The position numbers and the translations under genes are program-made. A DNA stretch of 64,000 nt from Actinoplanes lutulentus (GTDB taxonomy: Bacteria; Actinomycetota; Actinomycetes; Mycobacteriales; Micromonosporaceae), in assembly GCF_003259845.1 (NCBI RefSeq), contig NZ_QLMJ01000004.1, positions 434,001 through 498,000 of the forward strand. The letters are read 5' to 3'. Shown piece by piece: positions 33,939-42,537 of this stretch. Every line of letters begins with the position of its first letter. Position 1 is the first letter of the stretch. The notes below the pieces were generated by a model. The model made no database searches. It was not told the origin of the DNA and worked only from the letters and a program-made list of their open reading frames with translations.

Positions 33939-35027
33939 GTGCGCGCCTGTGCCGAGGGCGTGCTCCTCTACCCGGTCTACGCGCTGCTCTTCGCCGACAC
34001 CGGGCTCACCACCGCCGAGATCTCGTCGCTCTTCGCGATCTGGTCGGTGGTCTCCTTCGTGTGCGAGATCCCGGCCGGCGCGCTCGCCGACGTCTGGTCC
34101 CGCAAACGCCTCTACGCCCTCGGCGAGCTCACCACCGCGACCGGTTTCACCCTGTGGCTGATCTGGCCGTCGTACCCGGGGTTCGCCCTCGGTTTCGCCC
34201 TGTGGGGGTTGGGCGGCGCATTCAGCTCGGGCACGCTCGAATCGCTGGTCTACGAACGGCTGGGTGATTCGTCCGCTTACGCCACGGTGATCGGCCGCGC
34301 CGACACGGTAGGCCTGCTCGCGATGCTCGCGGCCACGTTGCTGGCCGCGCCGGCTTTCGCCGCCGGCGGATACCTCCTGGTCGGCCTCACCAGCATCGCG
34401 CCGGTCACCCTGGGCGGTCTGCTTGCGCTCTTCCTAGTGGGTACGCCCGAAGCAGACGCCGTGGAATCCGATGGTTACCTCTCCACCCTCCGGGCCGGTC
34501 TGAGCGAGGTGACCGGAAGCGGCACCGTGGCCCGAGCCGCCGTCATCGCCGCCGCTGTGCCGGGCTTCAGCGCCCTGGACGAATATCTGCCGCTGCTCTC
34601 CCGTGACAAGGGCGCGAGCGCGGCCACCGTACCGCTGCTCTTCGCCGTGACCGCCCTGGCAATGGCCGCGGGAAGCGCCCTGGCCTCCCGGGTGTCACCA
34701 GCGTCATCCCGTCCGCTGACGGTGTCCCTGCTGCTGGCTGCGGGCCTCCTGGCGGCGGGCGCACTGATCCCGCACCTCAGCGGCATGTTCGCGGTGTCAG
34801 CGGCGTTCGGCCTCCTGCAGTTCGCCATGGTCCACGCCGAATCCCGCCTGCAGGAATCGATAACCGGCCCGTCCCGGACAACGGTCCTGTCGGTGGCAGG
34901 CTTCGGAGCAGAGGTGTTCGCGGTGGGCCTGTATGCGTTCTTCGCGCTGCCGATGCCGTTGGCGCCGCTGTTCGCCCTGGCAGCAATCCCCCTGCTGACA
35001 ACAGCCCTGCTGACAACCCGCCGCTGA
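33939..35027 (+). CDS. MFS transporter, start region possibly damaged
   Basis: This frame of 362 codons has about eleven hydrophobic helices, starting with GVLLYPVYALLFADTGL. The loop after TM2 has a shortened A-motif (GALADVWSRKRLYALGE). It is a cytoplasmic-membrane secondary transporter of unknown substrate. The start is unusual. GTG 33939 has no Shine-Dalgarno and removes the usual N-terminus before TM1. Upstream an ATG at 33906 is followed by TGA, and removing one C near 33929 would give a continuous ...LTLYAVRACAEG, which matches related proteins. The gene may therefore be frameshifted at its start. It ends just before a tandem-repeat array in the downstream convergent spacer. Confidence 0.75.
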   Translation: MRACAEGVLLYPVYALLFADTGLTTAEISSLFAIWSVVSFVCEIPAGALADVWSRKRLYALGELTTATGFTLWLIWPSYPGFALGFALWGLGGAFSSGTLESLVYERLGDSSAYATVIGRADTVGLLAMLAATLLAAPAFAAGGYLLVGLTSIAPVTLGGLLALFLVGTPEADAVESDGYLSTLRAGLSEVTGSGTVARAAVIAAAVPGFSALDEYLPLLSRDKGASAATVPLLFAVTALAMAAGSALASRVSPASSRPLTVSLLLAAGLLAAGALIPHLSGMFAVSAAFGLLQFAMVHAESRLQESITGPSRTTVLSVAGFGAEVFAVGLYAFFALPMPLAPLFALAAIPLLTTALLTTRR

Positions 35028-35047
35028 CCACCCGCTGCCCGCTGCAC

Positions 35048-35139
35048 CGCTGCCCGCTGCCGCGCTGCCCCGCTGCCCGCTGCCGCGCTGCCCCGCTGCC
35101 CGCTGCCGCGCTGCCCCGCTGCCCGCTGCCGCGCTGCCC
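35048..35139. repeat. Tandem 23-bp array, four copies
   Basis: Four head-to-tail copies of CGCTGCCCGCTGCCGCGCTG plus CCC (starts 35048, 35071, 35094, 35117) begin 21 bases after the MFS stop. All four are identical or nearly so. It lies between convergent genes. Frames through it give Gly/Ser/Arg low complexity and are not genes. Confidence 0.88.
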
Positions 35140-35188
35140 GCTGCTGCTGCCCGCGGCCCGTCTCGCCCAGACAGCCGGCCCCGCCCGC

Positions 35189-35227
35189 GTGTCGATTTCG
35201 GGTTCGATACGCACCCAAAATCGACAC
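35189..35227. repeat. Near-perfect inverted repeat, 15-bp arms
   Basis: GTGTCGATTTCGGGT (35189-35203) and ACCCAAAATCGACAC (35213-35227) match at 14 of 15 positions around a 9-base spacer. It could form a long hairpin in RNA or bind a dimer. It lies in the convergent spacer downstream of the MFS gene. Confidence 0.6.
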
Positions 35228-35321
35228 GCTTGCCGGGAAACCGTTGGCCGTGTCGAGTAAGGGCGCGCTCCTACGTCGAGAGAACTCGTTCCCGCGAGGG
35301 CCGATCGCCTGCGCGTAGGGC

Positions 35322-35393
35322 GAGCCGTAGCTCCGACATGTAATCCGGCTGCGATGAGGTGTCTGAGCTACGGCTCGGCGGCCCGAGCCGTAG
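35322..35393. repeat. Inverted and direct copies of GAGCCGTAGCTC
   Basis: GAGCCGTAGCTC (35322-35333) and its perfect complement GAGCTACGGCTC (35365-35376) form a 12-bp inverted repeat with a 31-base loop. A third direct copy of GAGCCGTAG follows at 35385-35393. Possible structured RNA or degenerate mobile repeat. Confidence 0.5.
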
Positions 35394-35602
35394 TCCAGCC
35401 ACGTTATGAAGGTCCGATAACCCCGCTGCGCTACGGTTCCGGCCCCGCGGCGGCTCGCCAGTGAGCGGCCGCCCACGTTCCCAAGCCGCGCGGCCGTGCC
35501 CGCGGTCTTCTTCACCGTGTCCACGGTCTTCTTCACCGCGTCCGGAGATCGACAGGCTGTGGCTGCCGGCAGGGATCGTGTGAGCGGAGATCTGGGTGGC
35601 GG

Positions 35603-36736
35603 TCAGCCGCCGGACTCGTCGGTTTCCGCGCCTTCCGGGACGGTGTCGTCGTCGCGGCTGTCCAGCCAGCCGTGCGGCAGCGTCACCTTGCCGGGGGCGT
35701 TGACCCGGCCACGCGGCTGGCCGAGTGCGTCGGCCGGGAACGGGATCGATGGGTCGAGCTTGGCGAGCAGGTCGTCGAGCTCGGTCAGCGACGAGATCAT
35801 CGCGAGGCTGCGGCGCAGTTCGCTGCCGACCGGGAAGCCCTTCAGGTACCAGGCGACGTGCTTGCGGTAGTCGGCGCAGCCGTGCTTCTCGTCCTCAAGC
35901 GCCTCGACCAGCAACTGAGCGTGCCGCGACATGATTTTCGCGACCTCGCCGAGCGTCGGCAGCACCGGCTGGTAACTCGCGCCCTGGGTGAACGCGGCCT
36001 CCAGGTCGGCGAAGAGCCACGGCCGGCCCAGGCAGCCACGGCCGACCACGACACCGTCGACGCCGGTGTGCTCGACCATGCGCAGGGCGTCGGAGCCTTC
36101 CCAGATGTCGCCGTTGCCGAGAACCGGCACGTCGAGCGCCTGCTTGAGGGTGGCAATCGCGTCCCAGTCGGCCTTGCCGGAGTACCGCTGCTCGGCGGTG
36201 CGAGCGTGCAGCGCCACCGCCGCCACGCCGGCCTCCTGAGCGGCAAGACCCGCTTCGACGTACGTCAGATGGTCCTCGTCGATCCCCTTGCGCATCTTGA
36301 TCGTCAGCGGGATGCCGTACGGCTTGGCGGCCGCGACGGCCTGCGAGACGATCCGCGCGAAAAGCTTGCGCCGCCACGGCAGGGCCGAGCCACCGCCACG
36401 ACGGGTCACCTTCGGCACCGGGCAGCCGAAGTTCAAATCGATGTGATCGGCCAGGTTGTCCTCGCCGACCATCCGCACGGCGGCGGCGGTCACATCGGGG
36501 TCGACGCCGTAGAGCTGCAGGCTGCGAAAACCCTCGTCCTCGGCGAACGCGATCATCTTGAGCGTCTTGGGAATCCGCTCCACCAGCGCCCGGGTGGTGA
36601 TCATCTCGCAGACGTAGACACCACCACCCTGCTCCCGGCAGAGCCGCCGGAACGCCACGTTGGTGATCCCCGCCATCGGGGCGAGCACGACGGGCGGATT
36701 AACAGCATGGTTGCCGAGCAGAAGCGGTGCGGTCAC
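35603..36736 (-). CDS. dusB: tRNA-dihydrouridine synthase
   Basis: DusB reduces specific uridines in the tRNA D-loop to dihydrouridine with FMN and NADPH. The 377-residue TIM barrel starts VTAPLLLGNHAVNPPVVLAP with APMAGITNVAFRRL. It carries the catalytic Cys in IDLNFGCPVPKV, the FMN-binding GNGDIWEGSDA and VVVGRGCLGRPW. The C-terminal helical tRNA-binding domain ends in a polar tail. GTG 36736 begins the family-like sequence; the frame extends 10 codons further but those residues do not match. A divergent gene starts 39 bases from it. dusB next to glyS is a common actinobacterial arrangement. Confidence 0.95.
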   Translation of the reverse strand: MTAPLLLGNHAVNPPVVLAPMAGITNVAFRRLCREQGGGVYVCEMITTRALVERIPKTLKMIAFAEDEGFRSLQLYGVDPDVTAAAVRMVGEDNLADHIDLNFGCPVPKVTRRGGGSALPWRRKLFARIVSQAVAAAKPYGIPLTIKMRKGIDEDHLTYVEAGLAAQEAGVAAVALHARTAEQRYSGKADWDAIATLKQALDVPVLGNGDIWEGSDALRMVEHTGVDGVVVGRGCLGRPWLFADLEAAFTQGASYQPVLPTLGEVAKIMSRHAQLLVEALEDEKHGCADYRKHVAWYLKGFPVGSELRRSLAMISSLTELDDLLAKLDPSIPFPADALGQPRGRVNAPGKVTLPHGWLDSRDDDTVPEGAETDESGG

Positions 36737-36774
36737 GCGCTCTAGGGTGACACAAGCGCCTAGCATTCTGCCCT

Positions 36775-37260
36775 GTGGGAGACAGTGAGCTGAGTCCGCG
36801 CAAGCTGGTCGTCGTCTTCGAGTCGCCGGTGTCGGAGGCTCTCCAGCGGTTCGCGATCGATCTGGGCTATCACTCGGTGCTCGTGGAGCCTGATCCGACG
36901 CGGCTTGCCGGTACGCCTCGGGCGCACGGCGACATCTTCGTGGGTGACCTGGTGGCGGCTGATGTCGACGAGCACACCGACGTGGTGCTGAGCGACCACC
37001 ACCGGCCGGAGATCGGGTCGGTGCTGCAGGAGGTGCTGGCCGGCAAAAGTCGCTGGATCGGCATCGTGGGTAACCCGCGCCACGAGGGGCCGCACGTGGC
37101 GGCGCTGCGGGAGCTGGGTGTGCCGGAGGACGAGATCGCCCGGGTGCACCGGCCGATCGGGCTCAACATCGGCAGCCGGACCGGGCCGGAGATCGCGCTG
37201 GCGGTGCTGGCCGGCCTGATCGCCGACCGCAACGGCCGCCCCGGCGGCTTCGCGTTCTGA
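36775..37260 (+). CDS. XdhC C-terminal-like protein
   Basis: This 161-residue protein matches the NAD-binding C-terminal half of XdhC/CoxF proteins: WIGIVGNPRHEGPHVAAL, then EDEIARVHRPIGLNIGSRTG and PEIALAVLAGLIADRNG near the end. Full-length XdhC proteins load sulfurated molybdenum cofactor into xanthine dehydrogenase, and have an N-terminal part missing here. GTG starts the frame. No molybdoenzyme gene is close, so the role is open. It runs divergently from dusB. Its stop is 40 bases before the glyS 3' end, with which it is convergent. Confidence 0.75.
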   Translation: MGDSELSPRKLVVVFESPVSEALQRFAIDLGYHSVLVEPDPTRLAGTPRAHGDIFVGDLVAADVDEHTDVVLSDHHRPEIGSVLQEVLAGKSRWIGIVGNPRHEGPHVAALRELGVPEDEIARVHRPIGLNIGSRTGPEIALAVLAGLIADRNGRPGGFAF

Positions 37261-37300
37261 AGCTCCCGGGACGGCCGGTCAAGAAACGATCAACAGCCCA

Positions 37301-38680
37301 TCAGCAGCCGGGCAGGCGCTTGATCAGGTAATCCTCGATCTGGTCGAGGGAGACACGCTCCTGCTTCATCGTGTCGCGGTCGCGCACCGTCACCGCGTTG
37401 TCGGTGAGGGTGTCGAAGTCGACGGTGACGCAGAACGGCGTACCGATCTCGTCCTGGCGCCGGTAACGGCGACCGATCGCCTGGGAGTCGTCGAACTCGA
37501 CGATCCAGCGCTTGCGCAGGTTCGCGGAGAGCTCGCGGGCCTTCGGCGAGAGCTCCGGGTTGCGCGAGAGCGGCAGCACGGCGACCTTGACCGGCGCGAG
37601 GCGCGGGTCGAAACGCATGACCGTGCGCTTGTCGACGCCGCCCTTGGTGTTCGGGGCCTCGTCCTCGTCGTACGCCTCGAGCAGGAACGCGAGCACCGCG
37701 CGGGTCAGGCCGGCGGCCGGCTCGATGACGTACGGAACCCAGCGCTCGCCCTTCTCCTGGTCGAAGTAGGAGAGGTCGACTCCGGAGTGCTTGGAGTGCG
37801 TCGACAGGTCGAAGTCGGTGCGGTTCGCGATGCCCTCGAGCTCGGCGAACTCGGTGCCGCCGAACTGGAAGCGGTACTCGATGTCGACGGTCCGCTTCGA
37901 GTAGTGCGAGAGCTTCTCCTTCGGGTGTTCGAAGAAGCGCAGGTTGCTCTCCGAGAGACCCAGGTCGCGGTACCAGTCCCAGCGCTGCTGCAGCCAGTAC
38001 TCGTGCCACTCCTCGTCGCTGCCGGGCACGACGAAGAACTCCATCTCCATCTGCTCGAATTCACGCGTACGGAAGATGAAGTTGCCCGGGGTGATCTCGT
38101 TGCGGAAGCTCTTGCCGACCTGAGCGATGCCGAACGGCGGCTTCTTGCGGGCCGCGGTCGCGACGTTGTTGTAGTTGACGAAGATGCCCTGGGCGGTCTC
38201 CGGGCGCAGGTAGTGCAGCCCGTCCGCGCTCTCGGTCGGGCCGAGGAAGGTCTTCATCAGGCCGTTGAACATCTTCGGCTCGGTGAAGGTGCCCTTGTTG
38301 CCGCAGTTCGGGCAGTTCATCTCCTGCAGCGAGGCCGGCGGGTTGCCGTGCTTGGCCTCGTACGCCTCTTCGAGGTGGTCAGCCCGGTACCGCTTGTGGC
38401 AGGACTGGCACTCGGTCAGCGGGTCGACGAACGCGTCCAGATGGCCGGAGGCGGCCCAGACGTCACGGGAGAGGATGACGGCGGAGTCCAGGCCGACGAT
38501 GTCGTCGCGCTGCTGGACCATGGTGCGCCACCACTGACGGCGGACGTTCTCCTTCAGCTCCACGCCGAGCGGACCGTAGTCCCACGCCGAACGGGTTCCT
38601 CCGTAGATCTCGCTGGAGGGGAAGACGAAGCCCCGGCGCTTGGCCAGGCTGACGACGGAGTCGATACGGTCGGCAGGCAT
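37301..38680 (-). CDS. glyS: Glycyl-tRNA synthetase (class II, single chain)
   Basis: This 459-residue alpha2-type synthetase attaches glycine to tRNA-Gly. Class II motif 2 is visible as [20 protein letters not shown], followed by [10 protein letters not shown]. Motif 3 comes near the end. The insertion with zinc-type Cys pairs (CQSCHKRY and CPNCGNKG, about residues 92-145) is as in eukaryote-like GlyRS. The C-terminal anticodon-binding domain begins [16 protein letters not shown] is preceded by AGGAGG at good distance (GTAGGAGGAAACCGC). Single-copy and essential; next to dusB as in mycobacteria. Confidence 0.97.
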   Translation of the reverse strand: MPADRIDSVVSLAKRRGFVFPSSEIYGGTRSAWDYGPLGVELKENVRRQWWRTMVQQRDDIVGLDSAVILSRDVWAASGHLDAFVDPLTECQSCHKRYRADHLEEAYEAKHGNPPASLQEMNCPNCGNKGTFTEPKMFNGLMKTFLGPTESADGLHYLRPETAQGIFVNYNNVATAARKKPPFGIAQVGKSFRNEITPGNFIFRTREFEQMEMEFFVVPGSDEEWHEYWLQQRWDWYRDLGLSESNLRFFEHPKEKLSHYSKRTVDIEYRFQFGGTEFAELEGIANRTDFDLSTHSKHSGVDLSYFDQEKGERWVPYVIEPAAGLTRAVLAFLLEAYDEDEAPNTKGGVDKRTVMRFDPRLAPVKVAVLPLSRNPELSPKARELSANLRKRWIVEFDDSQAIGRRYRRQDEIGTPFCVTVDFDTLTDNAVTVRDRDTMKQERVSLDQIEDYLIKRLPGC

Positions 38681-38750
38681 GATGCGGTTTCCTCCTACGC
38701 CGGCTGGGTGTCGGCGGGGAAATTCGTGATTGACAGGACGAAAAGCGAGA

Positions 38751-39239
38751 TTACTCCCCTACGCCGCACACCTCGAACGCGCCTGTCGACGTGTTCTGGG
38801 CGAGTTCCGCCTTGAGAACGGCGGTGTCGCCGTCGGCGTAGGTGACGTTGACCGGGACGGTTCCGTACGTCAGATCGACGTCACCCACCGCGAAATCCCG
38901 CACCGTCTCGGTGGCGCCCATCCGCGTGGAGAACTCCACCCGGCCCTCTTCAGCCTGTGAATCCTCGCAGAGCAGGTCGTACGCCTTGGCGAAGTCGCGG
39001 TCCTGCACGGCGTCCATGTAACGGGTGACGACCACGTCGGCCTGCTCGTTGATCGCGTTGTCCATCGCGGTGGCCAGGCCGAACAGCGCCGCCACACCGC
39101 CGCCGCAGACCAGCAGCGCGATGCCGCCGGCGATGCCGAAACCGAGGCCGATCCGCTTGCCGCGTCCCTCGACCGGGGGCGCCGGGAACGGCGGATGCAC
39201 CCCGGGCCCGGCGGGCGGTGGCGAAGCAAGCACGCTCAT
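38751..39239 (-). CDS. Single-helix membrane protein with extracytoplasmic domain
   Basis: The 162-residue protein has a Pro/Gly-rich cytoplasmic N-terminus, one membrane helix at about residues 32-55, and then a helix-strand domain beginning [20 protein letters not shown]. That pattern is typical of the actinobacterial DUF4878-like lumazine-binding/NTF2-type extracytoplasmic domains. No enzyme residues are clear. It is the last gene before glyS in the same direction, 70 bases upstream of the glyS start. The role is unknown. Start: ATG at 39239, with CTGGGG upstream only a weak Shine-Dalgarno. Confidence 0.65.
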   Translation of the reverse strand: MSVLASPPPAGPGVHPPFPAPPVEGRGKRIGLGFGIAGGIALLVCGGGVAALFGLATAMDNAINEQADVVVTRYMDAVQDRDFAKAYDLLCEDSQAEEGRVEFSTRMGATETVRDFAVGDVDLTYGTVPVNVTYADGDTAVLKAELAQNTSTGAFEVCGVGE

Positions 39240-39255
39240 GTCCCCAGCCTAATGT

Positions 39256-39597
39256 TCAGCGCCACGGATCGGCGGCCCGGTCACTGGCGGTCACCACGAC
39301 GGCCTCACCGGGGCCGGCCTCGGCGAGGGTCTCGTACGCGGACGGCTCGTCGAGCGTCTGCGCGAGCAGCGGAGTGGCGTACATCTTCACGTCGAACGCG
39401 CCGAGCGCCCGCCGGTACGCTCCGACGGACTCCCATTCGGTGACCAGAGTCCAGGCGGCAGGGTCCTCCAGCGCGCGGGCCAGGCGGCCGGACTGATATC
39501 CCGGGCAGTTCGCCAGGGCGGCGAGGGCGGCGTGCGCACGCTCGACGAAGCCGTCCTGCGTGTCCGGTGGGATGTTGAAGCGGTTGAGCACCAGCAT
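39256..39597 (-). CDS. Antibiotic biosynthesis monooxygenase (ABM) domain protein
   Basis: The 113-residue protein starts MLVLNRFNIPPDTQDGFVER and shows the ferredoxin-like ABM order with WTLVTEWESVGAYRRALGAF. ABM proteins are small dimers that oxidise quinone-type or haem substrates without cofactors, or only bind them. No haem-binding residues are plain. The frame is open upstream but related sequences start near this ATG. It lies 16 bases upstream of the membrane-protein gene, in the same direction. A divergent gene starts 33 bases away. Confidence 0.75.
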   Translation of the reverse strand: MLVLNRFNIPPDTQDGFVERAHAALAALANCPGYQSGRLARALEDPAAWTLVTEWESVGAYRRALGAFDVKMYATPLLAQTLDEPSAYETLAEAGPGEAVVVTASDRAADPWR

Positions 39598-39630
39598 GTG
39601 ACGAGGGTACGCACGCCGAAGGAGCCGCCA

Positions 39631-39885
39631 GTGACACCATCCGACCATCTACTGCGCCGGATCGCCCGGGTCAATCCGACAGTGGCGTTCGCCGTGGCCC
39701 TTGCCGTCCTGCTGGCCGGGTTGTTCCTGCCGGGCATCGTGGGCGCGCTGCTACTGGCCGTGATCGCCGCCGGGCTGGGTGCGCTGACGTTCACCACGTG
39801 GCCGGTGCAGACGCCGATCACCCGGACCGTCCGGCTGGTCCTGCTCGTCCTTCTGGTCGTGGGAGCCGTATCCAAAGCGCTCTGA
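39631..39885 (+). CDS. Small membrane protein (DUF6703-like)
   Basis: This 84-residue protein has a short charged N-terminus (SDHLLRRIARVNP). Three hydrophobic segments follow: about residues 17-37, 38-52 and 65-83, the last of them Leu/Val-rich up to the C-terminus. It is a small integral membrane protein. GAAGGAG lies 6 bases before GTG 39631. I know of actinobacterial families of this size with no function. It is divergent from the ABM gene and only 17 bases from the zinc operator that follows, so it is probably not part of the znu operon. Confidence 0.65.
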   Translation: MTPSDHLLRRIARVNPTVAFAVALAVLLAGLFLPGIVGALLLAVIAAGLGALTFTTWPVQTPITRTVRLVLLVLLVVGAVSKAL

Positions 39886-39902
39886 AAGAACTCATGCGCC
39901 TT

Positions 39903-39917
39903 TGACAATCATTGTCA
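39903..39917. promoter_or_regulatory. Zur/Fur-type operator upstream of znuA
   Basis: TGACAAT-C-ATTGTCA is a perfect 7-1-7 palindrome, the form of a Fur-family binding site. It ends 21 bases before the znuA start. With zur encoded at the end of the same operon, zinc-dependent autorepression is the natural reading. Confidence 0.85.
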
Positions 39918-39938
39918 TTATCGACAACAGTTGGTGGC

Positions 39939-40859
39939 ATGATGCGCCGTCTGGTACCCGCCCTCGCCCTTCTCCTCGCTCTCAGCGGCTGCGGAGGCGC
40001 GTCCGCGGGCGCCGACGGGAAGCTTTCCGTCGTCACCGCGTTCTACCCGCTGCAGTTCATCAGCGAGCGGGTCGGAGGCGACGTGGTCAGCGTCAGCAAC
40101 CTCACCAAGGCGGGCGCCGAGCCGCACGACGTGGAGCTCAACGCCCGCCAGGTGGGCGAGATCACCGACGCGGACCTGGTGGTCTACCTGAGCGGTTTCC
40201 AGCCGGCCGTCGACGACGCGGTGAAGCAGAACGGCTCCGGCCACGCGTTCGACGCCGCCTCGGCGATAACGATGCTGTCGGCGGACTCCGCGGACAGCCA
40301 CAGCCACGAGGGCGAGGAGCACGTCGAGGAGAGCACCAGCGGCACCGACCCGCACTTCTGGCTCGACCCGACCCGGCTTGCGACCGTGGCCGAGCAGGTC
40401 GGCAAGAAGCTGGCCGAGGCCGACCCGGAGCACGCCGCCGACTTCACCGCCCGCGCCGCCGCGCTCAGCACCGAGCTGAAGACCCTGGACGGCGAGTTCT
40501 CCACGGGGCTGAAGACCTGTGAGCGCCGCGAGCTGGTGACCAGCCACACCGCGTTCCACTACCTCGCCGATCGGTACGACCTGACCCAGATCGGCATCAC
40601 CGGCATCGACCCGGAAGCCGAGCCGTCCCCGCAGCGTCTGGCCGCGGTCGCGGAGGAGGCCAAGGAGCACGGCACCACCACGATCTTCTTCGAGACGCTG
40701 GTCAGCCCCAAGGTCGCCGAGACCCTGGCACGGGAGGTCGGCGCACAGACGGCGGTGCTCGACCCACTCGAGGGCTTGACGGACGAGAATGCGGACTACT
40801 TCTCGGTGATGCGCGCCAACCTGGTCGCGCTCACGAAGGCTTTGGGATGTGACTCATGA
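39939..40859 (+). CDS. znuA: Zinc ABC transporter substrate-binding lipoprotein
   Basis: The 306-residue precursor has a signal peptide ending at lipobox LSGC (Cys18) and is a cluster A-I metal-binding protein. Metal ligands are in GAEPHDVEL, the family HFWLDP motif (DPHFWLDPTRL) and SHTAFHYLADRY, with the acidic late loop FFETLVSPKVAETLA. A His-rich loop, SHSHEGEEH, is the feature typical of zinc rather than manganese carriers. ATG 39939 and the adjacent ATG 39942 are both possible. It delivers Zn to ZnuB and its stop overlaps the znuC start by 4 bases. A Zur-type palindrome lies right upstream. Confidence 0.93.
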   Translation: MMRRLVPALALLLALSGCGGASAGADGKLSVVTAFYPLQFISERVGGDVVSVSNLTKAGAEPHDVELNARQVGEITDADLVVYLSGFQPAVDDAVKQNGSGHAFDAASAITMLSADSADSHSHEGEEHVEESTSGTDPHFWLDPTRLATVAEQVGKKLAEADPEHAADFTARAAALSTELKTLDGEFSTGLKTCERRELVTSHTAFHYLADRYDLTQIGITGIDPEAEPSPQRLAAVAEEAKEHGTTTIFFETLVSPKVAETLAREVGAQTAVLDPLEGLTDENADYFSVMRANLVALTKALGCDS

Positions 40860-41641
40860 CGAACGTGGTCGAGGTACGGCACGCCGCGGCCGGGTACGAC
40901 GGCCGGGAGATCCTCAGTGACGTGTCGCTGAGCGTGGCACCCGGCGATGTGGTCGCCGTGCTCGGCGCCAACGGATCCGGCAAGTCCACGCTGATCCGTA
41001 CCGTCCTCGGCCTGGTGCCTCTGCGCCGCGGCGAGATCGAGCTGTTCGGCACCCCGCAGCGCCGGTTCCGGCAGTGGCAGCGGATCGGGTACGTGCCACA
41101 GCGCCTCGGCGCCGGCAGCGGTGTGCCCGCGACGGTCGGCGAGGTGGTAGCGTCCGGCCGGCTGGCCCGGCGCGGCATCTTCCACTTCCCCGGAGCGGCG
41201 GACAAGGCCGCGGTACGCGAGGCGCTGTCCGACGTCGGCCTGCTCGATCGGATCGGCGACCCGGTCTCGACGCTGTCCGGCGGCCAGCAGCAGCGCACCC
41301 TGATCGCCCGGGCGCTGGCCGGCAAGCCGGACCTGCTGGTGCTGGACGAGCCGAATGCCGGTGTGGACGCGGCCAGCCAGGAGGCGTTCGCCGAGTCGCT
41401 CACCCGGTTCGCCGGCGCCGGTGGCACGATCATGCTGGTCCTGCACGAGCTGGGCCCGCTGCGGCCGCTCATCGGACGCGGGGTGGTCGTGCACGACGGC
41501 CGCATCGCGCACGAGGGGACGCCGCCGGAGCCGGCCGGGCACCACGCCGAGCCGGGGCACGATCACGTGCACCCGCATGCCGACGAGGTCAAAGCCGGCA
41601 TCTGCGAGTGGGCGCCGACCGAACGGACGAAGGCGTACTGA
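40856..41641 (+). CDS. znuC: Zinc ABC transporter ATP-binding protein
   Basis: This 261-residue ATPase powers zinc import. Walker A is GANGSGKST (about residue 42), signature LSGGQQQR, Walker B LLVLDEPNAGVD and the switch His in IMLVLHELG. The C-terminal stretch is His-rich (HHAEPGHDHVHPHAD), which would bind zinc and may sense or buffer it. ATG 40856 overlaps the znuA stop, and the next gene overlaps its stop by 1 base. The order A-C-B is normal for these operons. Confidence 0.93.
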   Translation: MTNVVEVRHAAAGYDGREILSDVSLSVAPGDVVAVLGANGSGKSTLIRTVLGLVPLRRGEIELFGTPQRRFRQWQRIGYVPQRLGAGSGVPATVGEVVASGRLARRGIFHFPGAADKAAVREALSDVGLLDRIGDPVSTLSGGQQQRTLIARALAGKPDLLVLDEPNAGVDAASQEAFAESLTRFAGAGGTIMLVLHELGPLRPLIGRGVVVHDGRIAHEGTPPEPAGHHAEPGHDHVHPHADEVKAGICEWAPTERTKAY

Positions 41642-42507
41642 TGGAGTTGCTCGCTTATCCCTTCATGCAGCGCGCCCTGATCGGCGCGCTGATCATCGGT
41701 CTGGCCGCCCCGGCGCTCGGCATCTATCTGGTGCAGCGCCGGCTCTCGCTGATCGGCGACGGGATCGGGCACGTCGCGCTGACCGGCGTCGGCGTGGGCC
41801 TGCTCACCAACACCTCCCCGGTTCTCACCGCGGTCCTGGTCGCCACGATCGGCGCGGTCGGCGTCGAGCTGATCCGCGAGCGCGGGCGCACCTCCGGTGA
41901 CCTGGCCCTGGCGCTGCTCTTCTACGGCGGCATCGCCGGTGGTGTGGTGCTGGTCGGCCTCTCCGACGACAGCAGCAACTCGAATCTGATGCAGTACCTG
42001 TTCGGGTCCCTGATCACCACGTCGGTGCAGGACATCGCGGTGATCGGCGGGCTCGGCGTCGCGGTGCTGGTCGCCATGCTGGCACTGCGGCCGGCGCTCT
42101 TCGCGCTCTGCAACGACGAGGAGTACGCCCGGGTCAGCGGCCTTCCGGTGCGGACGCTCAACATCCTGCTCGCGGTCACCACCGCGGTGACCGTGACGAT
42201 CGCGATGCGAACCGTCGGTCTGCTGCTCGTCTCCGCGCTGATGGTCGTTCCGGTCGCCGCCGCGCAGCAGGTCACCCGCGGTTTCCGTACCACCATGGCG
42301 GCGGCCATGCTGATCGGCGTGGGCGCGGCCGGCGCCGGCATCGTGGTCTCCGCCGAGATCGACACCGCGCCCGGCGCCACCACGGTGCTGCTGGCCCTGG
42401 TCGCCTTCCTCGGCGCCACCCTGGCCGCCACGGTGCGCCGCGTGCTGGTCCGGCGGTCACACCCGCCGGTCGCCGCCGAACCTCCGGACGTCGTGTTGCA
42501 TGGTTGA
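41641..42507 (+). CDS. znuB: Zinc ABC transporter permease
   Basis: This 288-residue protein with about eight helices belongs to the ABC-3 family. It starts MELLAYPFMQRALIGALIIG and has SLIGDGIGHVALTGVGVG, the family's conserved first loop, then FGSLITTS and RTVGLLLVSALMVVPVAAAQ. It is the channel for zinc delivered by ZnuA, driven by ZnuC. TGATG overlap with znuC couples translation. The ArsR-type regulator gene follows 30 bases after the stop. Confidence 0.93.
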   Translation: MELLAYPFMQRALIGALIIGLAAPALGIYLVQRRLSLIGDGIGHVALTGVGVGLLTNTSPVLTAVLVATIGAVGVELIRERGRTSGDLALALLFYGGIAGGVVLVGLSDDSSNSNLMQYLFGSLITTSVQDIAVIGGLGVAVLVAMLALRPALFALCNDEEYARVSGLPVRTLNILLAVTTAVTVTIAMRTVGLLLVSALMVVPVAAAQQVTRGFRTTMAAAMLIGVGAAGAGIVVSAEIDTAPGATTVLLALVAFLGATLAATVRRVLVRRSHPPVAAEPPDVVLHG

Positions 42508-42537
42508 GCAGATGACCGCTGTACGGTGGTCGCAGCC

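Larger units (their letters stand above)
35140..35602. other. Spacer with several inverted repeats, no gene
   Basis: Lying between the 23-bp array and the dusB 3' end, this has no coding frame that I accept. It contains the two inverted-repeat features listed separately and two copies of CACGGTCTTCTTCACCG about 20 bp apart (35500-35540). The antisense frame through it translates the same repeats and is rejected. Confidence 0.45.

Noticed and set aside
34475..35536. Minus-strand frame beginning MKKTVDTVKKTAG
   Set aside because: It runs through the 23-bp array and the antisense of the MFS gene; low-complexity Gly/Ser/Ala/Gln translation with no family-like segment.
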